Assembly: GCA_964515915.1 (NCBI GenBank)
Contig: CAZEXM010000083.1
Location: forward strand, 1 to 12,703
Direction: 5' to 3'
Length of the DNA: 12,703 nt
DNA from: JAHOYW01 sp964515915
Lineage (GTDB): Bacteria > Verrucomicrobiota > Lentisphaeria > Victivallales > Victivallaceae
Under the pieces are notes generated by a model. That model had not been told where the DNA came from and did no database searches. It worked only from the letters and a program-made list of their open reading frames with translations. Made by a program: the position numbers and the translations under genes. Shown here in pieces: positions 6,795 to 12,703 of the stretch (position 1 is its first letter; each line of letters opens with the position of its first letter).

Positions 6795-6952
6795 AAAAAA
6801 GCAATTCAGCTACATCCAAGCTGGAAATTAGATCTTCGGAAAATGGTACTTTTTGGCATTTTCAGGTGCTGATATGCTAGCAAACGGTAGCTCTTTTCAG
6901 CAGTTTTTTTGAGCCTGTTTTTCAAGCTTTTCAAAAATTATTGAGTGCCATT
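6795..6952 (-). ncRNA. Candidate small RNA or attenuated leader upstream of serA
   Basis: A good promoter (6959-6987) would start a transcript near 6952. A terminator-like structure ends at 6795: AATT(TC)CAGCT (6829-6819) pairs with AGCTGAATT (6811-6803) over a 7-nt loop and is followed by GC and six U's. Between them GAAAATG (6863-6857) pairs perfectly with CATTTTC (6845-6839), and that second arm is also complementary to GAAAATGG at the extreme 5' end (6955-6948). These mutually exclusive pairings are the kind of arrangement seen in attenuators. It matches no RNA family I can recognise, and the stems are AT-rich. Confidence 0.3.
6867..6910 (+). terminator. Terminator-like hairpin on the plus strand
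   Basis: TGCTGA (6867-6872) pairs with TCAGCA (6897-6902), and inside it GCTA (6876-6879) pairs with TAGC (6888-6891). One G and seven T's follow (6904-6910). No plus-strand gene reads into it from the left, so it would terminate only an unseen antisense or small transcript. The stem has an asymmetric internal loop. Confidence 0.3.
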
Positions 6953-6958
6953 TTCTCT

Positions 6959-6987
6959 AAAATACATTGATATTAGCTAGATGTCAA
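6959..6987 (-). promoter_or_regulatory. Strong minus-strand promoter far upstream of serA
   Basis: A perfect -35 TTGACA (6987-6982), exactly 17 nt, then TATTTT (6964-6959). Transcription would begin near 6952, about 270 nt before the serA start codon, leaving a long leader unless it ends at the hairpin near 6795-6829. Confidence 0.55.
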
Positions 6988-7125
6988 AGATTTTCTGACG
7001 GAAAACTGAAGTTGTTTTTTTACCCTAAAGATGTAAAAAAATGTGAACTTTCCCCTCCCCGGGTACCGTTTTTTTTGGTCTAAAAATCAACTATTTTAAA
7101 CTCTTTTGACATTTCATCCTTAATG

Positions 7126-7354
7126 CGACGGCACCGCCAAAAGTCGTCAGGTCAATACTCGAACGCTCAACATTCTCAAAAAATTCGCTTTGCTCATTTT
7201 GGGAGAATATCGCTTTTCGAGGCGGAATTATTCAATTGCGCGACTTCGTCGCTTAAGTTTCGCCCGTTGGAGACGGGCAACCAGCGTTCCGCCGCTGGAC
7301 CGCGTCCCGAACGTCGGTTTCGTTATCTTTTTGCTTTTTGTCGGTCTCGTCGTC
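7126..7354. mobile_element. MITE-like non-coding element with imperfect terminal inverted repeats
   Basis: The left end reads CGACGGCACCGCCAAAAG (7126-7143). The right end, reverse complemented, reads CGACGAGACCGACAAAAA. About 14 of 17 positions agree. TAATG stands just outside both ends (7121-7125 and 7355-7359), a possible target duplication. Inside are compact hairpins: GCGAC/GTCGC, GCCCGT/ACGGGC (7262-7278) and CCAGCG/CGCTGG (7281-7298). GC content is higher than in the flanks. A second, truncated copy lies at 153-213 in the other orientation. No transposase is encoded, so it would have to be moved by an enzyme supplied elsewhere. Confidence 0.6.
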
Positions 7355-7420
7355 TAATGCCTCTTTATATAATTTTTTTCTTTTTCACCGCTCCGCACTC
7401 GAAATATTCGGTTTTTTTGC

Positions 7421-7426
7421 TATATT
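7421..7426 (+). promoter_or_regulatory. Possible extended -10 promoter of the ileS operon
   Basis: TGC directly before TATATT forms an extended -10 element, so a poor -35 (CTCGAA at 17 nt) may be tolerated. Transcription would start near 7433, some 30 nt before the first start codon. Another TATAAT at 7368-7373 has no usable -35. Confidence 0.35.
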
Positions 7427-7463
7427 AACCAAATTACTGAAACAAATAAAATGAGAGCGAATT

Positions 7464-8165
7464 ATGATTTCTGAGTTTCTGAATTATTTGCTTGAGATAT
7501 GCGTGACGGCAGGGGATTACGCGATGGCCTTATTTTACGGGCGCATTATTCCTGATTGGCATTTTGTTTTACAGGTATGTCTGATTGCTGTTGTGTTTCT
7601 TGGCAGCGCGTTTCTCGCGGCGACTATTGCTGAAAATAGAAATCATAAAATGAAATTACATTTTTTGCTTGGTTTGCTCGTTCCGTATCTTTACCCTGTT
7701 GTTCTGGTTTTTTACCTTAAAACGGTTCAGGCGGCGGCTGAAGCCGAAGATGAAATTGACCCGCTTAGCGATCTGTCAAGTGCTATGACCGAAAGATTGA
7801 AGGATATTAAGAAAACGCAGGCGGAAGAAAGAAGTAAAAAAGTAAAACGCGTTCAATCCGGAATAGAAGAGGAAAACAACAAAACAAATGAAGTAAAACA
7901 AGATGAACAAGTGGAAACTGAAGATGTTGTCCAGGAAGAGCTGTCTGTTTTTACCCGGCGTTATTTTCAGGATTTAGCGGTTGACAGCTCGGGCGCGAAA
8001 GCCGGCCCTTTTAAACTTGTCGCGCTGAACGGCTCTGAATTCAACGTTAGCCGGATAAAAAATATTCAGAAAGATATGGCGAGTTTTGAAGTCGATGTGC
8101 ACGGCAGGACTAAAAATATTCGCATCAGATATAATAACATAAAAAAATTTAATAAAATAAATTAA
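7464..8165 (+). CDS. Unrecognised two-helix membrane protein with C-terminal beta-rich domain
   Basis: I do not recognise a family. The 233-residue protein has two hydrophobic segments (about 33-55 and 66-86). A very charged linker of about 75 residues follows (92-160, rich in Glu and Lys, probably helical or disordered), then a compact C-terminal region (about 161-233). That region contains G-P-F-K-L-V-A-L-N-G-S-E-F and I-R-I-R-Y-N-N-I-K-K-F, a pattern of short strands around an N-G turn that recalls SH3-like or Sm-like barrels. This is a fold guess only. If both segments span the membrane, both termini lie on the same side. GAGAG is 6 nt before the ATG. It is the first gene of a probable operon and its stop codon is 12 bp from ileS. 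An upstream ATG at 7451 opens only an overlapping 7-codon reading frame. Confidence 0.8.
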   Translation: MISEFLNYLLEICVTAGDYAMALFYGRIIPDWHFVLQVCLIAVVFLGSAFLAATIAENRNHKMKLHFLLGLLVPYLYPVVLVFYLKTVQAAAEAEDEIDPLSDLSSAMTERLKDIKKTQAEERSKKVKRVQSGIEEENNKTNEVKQDEQVETEDVVQEELSVFTRRYFQDLAVDSSGAKAGPFKLVALNGSEFNVSRIKNIQKDMASFEVDVHGRTKNIRIRYNNIKKFNKIN

Positions 8166-8177
8166 CGGGAAATAATA

Positions 8178-11100
8178 ATGTTTGAACCAGTAAATAATCA
8201 CCCTGAATTTGCCGGAATGGAGGAGAAAGTTCTCGAATTCTGGGAAAAAGAACAATGCTTTAAAAAATCCCTGGATAATCGCAGGGATTGTGAGGAATTT
8301 GTTTTTTATGACGGTCCTCCTTTTGCCACGGGGCTGCCGCATTACGGGCATCTGCTCGCGGGAACAATTAAAGACGTCGTTCCGCGTTACCAGACTATGC
8401 GCGGTAAATATGTTGAACGTACTTTCGGTTGGGATTGTCACGGTCTGCCGGTCGAAAACGAAATGGAAAAGGAACTCGGCCTGCAGGACAAAAAAGAAAT
8501 TGAAAATTACGGCATCGGCAAATTTAATGAAGCCTGCCGCGGTATCGTTTTGCGTTATACCGCCGAATGGGAACAAACCGTTAAACGCATGGGACGCTGG
8601 GTTGATTTCGAAAACGGTTATCGCACTATGGATTTGAGTTACATGGAATCCATCTGGTGGGTGTTCAAACAATTGTGGGACCAGGGTTTAATTTACGAAG
8701 GCTGTAAGATTCTGCCTTACTGCGCCCGCTGCGCGACTCCTTTATCGAACTTTGAGGCGAATCAAGCTTACGCCGACGTCACTGATCCGGCTGTCACTAT
8801 TCGTTTCAAATCGCTGGATGAAGAAAATACTTATTATCTGGCGTGGACAACTACTCCCTGGACATTGACTTCAAACCTCGGTCTCGCGGTCGGAGCGAAA
8901 ATTGATTATGTGAAAATTAAGGATGGCGATGATATTTTAATTTTGGCTGAAGCACGCCTCGGCGCTTACTACAAAGAAGACGAAATGCCCGAAATTATCG
9001 CCAAATTCAAAGGTGTTGAACTCGAACATAAGCGCTACGAAGCTTTATTTCCGTATTTCAGCGAATTAGCCGCGGATGGCGCCTTCCAAATCATTCTCGC
9101 CGATTACGTCAGTACCGGCGATGGTACGGGGATTGTTCATACGGCTCCCGGTTTTGGTGAAGAAGATAATATTGCCTGTAAAGCCTACAATATACCGGAA
9201 GTTTGTCCGGTTGATGAACATTGCTGTTTTAACGAAGAGGTTTCCGATTACGCCGGGCGCGCGGTAAAAGACTGCGATAAAGATATTATCCGCCGCCTCA
9301 AAGAAGCAGGCAAACTGGTTCATCGCGGTTCCATTAAACATAGTTATCCGCATTGCTGGCGTGATGACAGCCCTTTAATCTACCGCGCGATTTCCACCTG
9401 GTTTGTGGATATTGCCAAAGTCAAGGAAAAGATGGTCGCCGCCAATCAGAAAATTAACTGGACTCCCGGGCATCTCCAAAACGGACGTTTCGGCAAATGG
9501 CTCGAAAACGCCCGCGACTGGGCAGTCAGCCGTAACCGTTACTGGGGGACTCCTTTGCCGATTTGGCGCAATGAGGAGGGCGAATCTATTTGTGTCGGCT
9601 CGGTTGCCGAGCTCGAAAAGCTCAGCGGCAAAAAGCTTGACGATATTCACAAACATTTTGTCGACGGCCTGGAAATAGCTTCTCCGACGGGTAAATCGCC
9701 TTTGCGCCGGGTGGAAGAAGTTTTGGACTGCTGGTTTGAAAGCGGTTCCATGCCCTATGCCCAGCAGCATTATCCCTTTGAAAACAAAGAGCGTTTTGAA
9801 AAGAATTTCCCGGCGGATTTCATTGCCGAAGGCCTTGACCAGACCCGCGGCTGGTTTTATACACTGGTTGTCCTGGGCGCGGCGCTTTTCGACAAGCCGC
9901 CTTTCGCAAACGTTGTCGTCAACGGTTTGATCCTTGCCGATGACGGGCAGAAAATGTCTAAACGCAAGAAAAATTATCCTGACCCGAAATACCTTATCGA
10001 TACTTACGGGGCTGACGCGATACGTTTATTCATGCTCGGTTCGCAGGTTGTCCGGGGGGAAGACCTTAAATTCGCCGAAGACGGTATAAAAGATGTTTTG
10101 CGCGGCGTGATGATCCCGATGTGGAACGCCTACAGTTTCTTTGTAACCTACGCCAATGTGGATAAGTGGAAACCCGAAGCCGGTTCAACCGGCCCCGCGG
10201 CTCCGGGCAACCCGCTGGACCGCTGGATTTTAAGTTCCCTGGCCCAGATGGCCGGGGAAATCCGGGAGGAAATGGACAAATATAATTTACAGAAAGCCGC
10301 GAACCGTTTTGAGAAGTTTGTCCGGGATTTGACCAACTGGTACATCCGCCGCAGCCGCCGCCGTTTCTGGCGCAGCGAAAACGATACGGACAAAAACGAA
10401 GCTTACGAAACTTTGCATTATGTTCTTTTGACTTTTGCCAGAACCGCGGCGCCGTTTATTCCCTTTACCACGGAAATGATTTACCGCAACCTGCGCACGG
10501 CGGACATGCCGGAATCAGTACATCTTTGCGATTATCCTGAAATTGACCGGAACCGCCGGGACGTTTACCTGGAAACGCAGATGGAAAACACTATGACCGC
10601 GGTTTCACTTGGCCGTCATTTACGTGCTCAGCACCAGATGAAGGTCCGTCAGCCGCTGGCTAAAGCGGTGATCGTTATCAATGACGAAAAAGTCCGCAGA
10701 ATGCTTGAAGAAACTTCCGCTATCATTGCCGAGGAACTCAATGTTAAAACTATCGAATTCAGCGCCGACGAAGATGAAGTTGTCAATCGTTCCGCCAAGG
10801 CGAACTTCAAAGTACTCGGCCCGAAGCTGGGCAGGCTTATGAAAGAGGCCGCCGGTCAAGTCGCGAAGCTTAGTTCCGGAGATATCAGCAAGCTTGAAGC
10901 CGGCGGCAATATTACTTTGACTTTCAGTGACGCTTCGGAATTGGCAATCGGCGCGGGTGATTTAATGATCCAGCGCGAAGAAAAAGAAGGCATGACCGTT
11001 GCCAATGAAGGCGGTATAAGCATCGCGCTTGATACTAAACTCAGCCGCGAGCTTGAGGAAGAAGGTTTTGCGCGCGAGTTTGTCAGCCGTGTCCAGAACC

Positions 11101-11309
11101 TGCGCAAGGAAATGGACTTTGAGGTTTCCGACCGCATCGTGGTTAAATATTCGCTGGACAGTAATTTCAAAACGGCCCTGACTAATTTCAAAGACTATAT
11201 CTGCAATGAAGTGCTCGCGGTCGAATTGAGTGAAAACAAAAGCTTGACCAATGGTGTCGAATGTGAAATCAATCAACTTAAATGTCTGGTTAAAATCAAA
11301 AAAACATAA
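8178..11309 (+). CDS. ileS: Isoleucyl-tRNA synthetase, type 2 (eukaryote-like)
   Basis: The enzyme charges tRNA-Ile with isoleucine and edits mischarged valine. At 1043 residues it is longer than E. coli IleRS (938), as expected of the type 2 group. The HIGH motif is G-L-P-H-Y-G-H (52-58) and KMSKR lies at 592-596 followed by K-K-N-Y-P-D-P, both in the form seen in eukaryotic cytosolic and type 2 bacterial enzymes. The CP1 editing domain shows T-T-P-W-T-L-T-S-N (225-233) and D-G-T-G-I-V-H-T-A-P-G-F-G-E-E-D (315-330), whose Asp330 corresponds to the editing-site aspartate. The anticodon-binding helical domain begins near L-D-R-W-I-L (about 676) and runs to I-R-R-S-R-R-R-F-W (about 728-736). 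Type 2 enzymes are generally associated with mupirocin resistance. GGGA is 7 nt before the ATG. No T-box leader is visible. Confidence 0.97.
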   Translation: MFEPVNNHPEFAGMEEKVLEFWEKEQCFKKSLDNRRDCEEFVFYDGPPFATGLPHYGHLLAGTIKDVVPRYQTMRGKYVERTFGWDCHGLPVENEMEKELGLQDKKEIENYGIGKFNEACRGIVLRYTAEWEQTVKRMGRWVDFENGYRTMDLSYMESIWWVFKQLWDQGLIYEGCKILPYCARCATPLSNFEANQAYADVTDPAVTIRFKSLDEENTYYLAWTTTPWTLTSNLGLAVGAKIDYVKIKDGDDILILAEARLGAYYKEDEMPEIIAKFKGVELEHKRYEALFPYFSELAADGAFQIILADYVSTGDGTGIVHTAPGFGEEDNIACKAYNIPEVCPVDEHCCFNEEVSDYAGRAVKDCDKDIIRRLKEAGKLVHRGSIKHSYPHCWRDDSPLIYRAISTWFVDIAKVKEKMVAANQKINWTPGHLQNGRFGKWLENARDWAVSRNRYWGTPLPIWRNEEGESICVGSVAELEKLSGKKLDDIHKHFVDGLEIASPTGKSPLRRVEEVLDCWFESGSMPYAQQHYPFENKERFEKNFPADFIAEGLDQTRGWFYTLVVLGAALFDKPPFANVVVNGLILADDGQKMSKRKKNYPDPKYLIDTYGADAIRLFMLGSQVVRGEDLKFAEDGIKDVLRGVMIPMWNAYSFFVTYANVDKWKPEAGSTGPAAPGNPLDRWILSSLAQMAGEIREEMDKYNLQKAANRFEKFVRDLTNWYIRRSRRRFWRSENDTDKNEAYETLHYVLLTFARTAAPFIPFTTEMIYRNLRTADMPESVHLCDYPEIDRNRRDVYLETQMENTMTAVSLGRHLRAQHQMKVRQPLAKAVIVINDEKVRRMLEETSAIIAEELNVKTIEFSADEDEVVNRSAKANFKVLGPKLGRLMKEAAGQVAKLSSGDISKLEAGGNITLTFSDASELAIGAGDLMIQREEKEGMTVANEGGISIALDTKLSRELEEEGFAREFVSRVQNLRKEMDFEVSDRIVVKYSLDSNFKTALTNFKDYICNEVLAVELSENKSLTNGVECEINQLKCLVKIKKT

Positions 11310-11333
11310 TTTAGAAACGGAGTAGAATATAAA

Positions 11334-12296
11334 ATGAGAGTACTTTCAGGCATACAACCTTCAGGAATACCGCATATCGGTAATTATTTCGGAATGATGC
11401 GTCCTGCTGTCGAGCTGCAGGATCAAGGCGAAACTTTTTTGTTTATCGCTGATTATCATGCATTGACAACCCAGCCCGGGCCGGAGGATTTGAGAAAGCA
11501 GGTTGAAGGTATTGCGATTGATTTTCTCGCCTGCGGCCTCAATCCCGGGAAAACGGTATTTTTCCGGCAGTCGGACGTGCCGCAGGTTGCTGAACTAACC
11601 TGGATTCTGAGCACGATAACCACGGTCGGCGTACTTGAACGCGCCCACAGTTACAAAGATAAAATTGCCCGGGGATTTACGCCGAACAGCGGTTTATTCA
11701 TATATCCGGTATTGATGGCGGCTGATATTCTGATTTATCAATCCACCCTGGTGCCGGTGGGAAAAGATCAAAAACAGCACTTGGAAATAACCCGTGATCT
11801 CGCAATCAAATTTAACAATATTTACGGCGAAATTTTCACCGTTCCTGAAGCCGGCATCCGCGAAAGTGTGGCGGTGGTACCCGGCGTTGACGGCCAGAAA
11901 ATGTCGAAGAGTTATGACAACACCATTCCGATATTCGGAGCCCAAAAAACCACCCGCAGGAAAATAATGAGTATTGTTACCGATTGTAAGGAATTGGCGG
12001 AACCCAAAGATCCGAAAAACTGTAATGTGGTCGCCTTGTTTAAACTTTTTGCCAACGAAAATCAACTCAAGGCAATGCGGGATAATTACCGCGCCGGCAA
12101 CTATGGTTACGGACACGCCAAACAAGAACTTTTCGAGTTGATGTGGGAATATTTTGAGCCAATGCGTCAACGCCGCGAAGAGCTTGCCGACAATCTTGGT
12201 TATGTCCGGGATATCCTCAATAAAGGCGGTGAAAAAGCCTCTGCCGAAGCTGAGAAAACCATGTCAAAGGTCAGAAAGGCCGTAGGCTTACGCTAA
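11334..12296 (+). CDS. trpS: Tryptophanyl-tRNA synthetase
   Basis: The enzyme activates tryptophan and attaches it to tRNA-Trp. The 320-residue length fits compact bacterial class Ic enzymes. S-G-I-Q-P-S-G-I-P-H-I-G-N-Y (5-18) contains the HIGH-equivalent H-I-G-N (14-17), and K-M-S-K-S lies at 189-193. Y-P-V-L-M-A-A-D-I-L-I-Y (124-135) carries Asp131, the residue that binds the indole nitrogen, and P-V-G-K-D-Q-K-Q-H (141-149) is the adenosine-side signature. It begins 24 bp after ileS with GGAG 11 nt before the ATG, so it is most likely cotranscribed. Nothing unusual is seen in the protein, and no tryptophan-rich leader or T-box precedes it. Confidence 0.97.
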   Translation: MRVLSGIQPSGIPHIGNYFGMMRPAVELQDQGETFLFIADYHALTTQPGPEDLRKQVEGIAIDFLACGLNPGKTVFFRQSDVPQVAELTWILSTITTVGVLERAHSYKDKIARGFTPNSGLFIYPVLMAADILIYQSTLVPVGKDQKQHLEITRDLAIKFNNIYGEIFTVPEAGIRESVAVVPGVDGQKMSKSYDNTIPIFGAQKTTRRKIMSIVTDCKELAEPKDPKNCNVVALFKLFANENQLKAMRDNYRAGNYGYGHAKQELFELMWEYFEPMRQRREELADNLGYVRDILNKGGEKASAEAEKTMSKVRKAVGLR

Positions 12297-12317
12297 CAAA
12301 CAAAAATGTAGCTCACT

Positions 12318-12353
12318 TTGCGAAGGCTGAGACTGAGCACAGCGAAAGTCAAC
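12318..12353. repeat. Imperfect inverted repeat between convergent genes
   Basis: ACTTTGCGAAGGCTG and CAGCGAAAGT can pair as ACTTT, CG and CTG blocks with small bulges. The sequence lies between the ends of trpS and the convergent small gene. No U-tract follows on the plus strand; on the minus strand ATTTTTG comes about 9 nt later. It may serve as a weak shared terminator or be a dispersed palindrome. Confidence 0.35.
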
Positions 12354-12371
12354 CGTCCCGCTTGAGAATAT

Positions 12372-12572
12372 TCACAACTTATTTTTAACCTTGATGCCTT
12401 GTTTTTCCGCGCGAGTAACCGCGGCGCTTCTGGTATGCGTTTCGGTTGTTTTTATAAACTTGACCCAGGCAAAATAAATCGCGCAGAGCACTGCGCCAAT
12501 TATCACAAGGATTATCAGTTTTTTCATTATCTGCGCCATCATCAGCACAAAGCCTTTTATCATGTGTCCCAT
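12372..12572 (-). CDS. Small predicted membrane protein of unknown function
   Basis: The 66-residue product has a strongly hydrophobic stretch (about 19-37) after a lysine pair (17-18), and a basic, soluble C-terminal tail (about 38-66). The first 16 residues are also apolar and methionine-rich. An internal M-K-K-L-I start at residue 16 would give a more usual membrane peptide but has no ribosome binding site, whereas GGAAGG stands 6 nt before the first ATG. No cysteine-based lipobox or known motif is visible. It is transcribed toward trpS. A promoter-like sequence close upstream and the good ribosome binding site support it as a real gene; no function can be assigned. Confidence 0.6.
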   Translation of the reverse strand: MGHMIKGFVLMMAQIMKKLIILVIIGAVLCAIYFAWVKFIKTTETHTRSAAVTRAEKQGIKVKNKL

Positions 12573-12604
12573 TTTATACCTTCCAGATTATAAAGCTTAC
12601 TGAC

Positions 12605-12633
12605 AGTATACCGGAAAGCTGAACAAAAAGCAA
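12605..12633 (-). promoter_or_regulatory. Possible promoter of the small membrane protein gene
   Basis: TTGCTT (12633-12628), 17 nt, TATACT (12610-12605) on the minus strand, giving a start near 12598 and a leader of about 26 nt. A TATAAT also occurs at about 12588-12593 but lacks a matching -35. Beyond 12634 I see only AT-rich sequence. Confidence 0.35.
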
Positions 12634-12703
12634 TAAAAATGCGAAAAGCTAGCCCAACTTCCGCGGGTAAAAAAAAGCGAAAAAAATTTCCGCCTCAAAA
12701 TTT

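Larger units (their letters stand above)
6681..7463. other. 783-bp gap between divergent transcription units
   Basis: I find no convincing protein gene here. The left part (6681-6990) holds a minus-strand promoter and several hairpins upstream of serA. The stretch 6991-7125 is AT-rich with poly-T runs and shows nothing recognisable except a short CCCGGGTACC patch before eight T's. The right part (7126-7354) is the MITE-like element, and 7361-7463 carries the probable promoter of the plus-strand operon. Confidence 0.7.

Noticed and set aside
7196..7310. Minus-strand open stretch inside the MITE-like element
   Set aside because: It has stops on both sides (about 38 codons open), no good start or ribosome binding site, and lies wholly in repeat sequence.
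7123..7428. Plus-strand 101-codon open frame in the gap before the ileS operon
   Set aside because: It runs through the MITE-like element and ends in a poly-Phe stretch from T-rich DNA. The composition is Arg/Ser/Phe-rich, there is no ribosome binding site, and it is best explained as chance within a repeat.
7974..8672. Minus-strand 232-codon frame opposite the membrane protein gene and ileS
   Set aside because: It overlaps the certain ileS start and the upstream gene on the other strand, its sequence resembles no protein, and it is a shadow frame.
11310..11333. T-box or attenuator before trpS
   Set aside because: The gap from ileS is only 24 bp and holds just a ribosome binding site.
1..12703. 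CRISPR array, tRNA or rRNA gene, or defence system
   Set aside because: I saw no regularly spaced repeats, no tRNA cloverleaf signature and no known defence domains on either strand.

Overview
The window is about 12.7 kb of bacterial chromosome with moderate-to-low GC and AT-rich gaps. The gene content (a short ceramidase-like hydrolase beside a Gfo/Idh/MocA dehydrogenase, and a eukaryote-like type 2 isoleucyl-tRNA synthetase) would fit a Gram-negative of the Planctomycetes-Verrucomicrobia-Chlamydiae group, possibly a Lentisphaerota member. This is inference from gene content only; there is no rRNA or other decisive marker.

Left half, minus strand. Reading in the direction of transcription from about 7.0 kb down to 0.2 kb: serA (phosphoglycerate dehydrogenase with a C-terminal ACT domain); a PLP-dependent DegT/DnrJ/EryC1/StrS aminotransferase; a Gfo/Idh/MocA dehydrogenase; a single-domain neutral-ceramidase-like hydrolase; and an MtfA-like zinc peptidase with an added N-terminal membrane helix. 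The aminotransferase has a clear promoter: a perfect -35, with one 21-bp palindrome filling the spacer and a second, perfect copy just after the predicted start of transcription. This looks like a strongly repressed unit. A hairpin terminator lies between the aminotransferase and the dehydrogenase. The dehydrogenase and hydrolase genes are 1 bp apart and probably translationally coupled. Together the three proteins can be read as an oxidise/transaminate/cleave-amide set for an amino sugar or aminocyclitol. The substrate is unknown, and this is the best candidate here for an undescribed pathway.

Middle, 6681-7463. This 783-bp gap lies between divergently transcribed units. It holds a strong minus-strand promoter 280 bp upstream of serA, several hairpins that suggest a structured leader or small RNA, and a roughly 229-bp MITE-like non-coding element with imperfect terminal inverted repeats and flanking TAATG. 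A 61-bp end of the same element recurs in opposite orientation at 153-213, just downstream of the MtfA-like gene, so the two copies bracket the whole minus-strand block.

Right half, plus strand. An unrecognised two-helix membrane protein with a small C-terminal beta-rich domain is followed after 12 bp by ileS (type 2) and after a further 24 bp by trpS, probably one operon. A 66-residue predicted membrane peptide is encoded convergently at the right end, and a hairpin-forming sequence lies between it and trpS.
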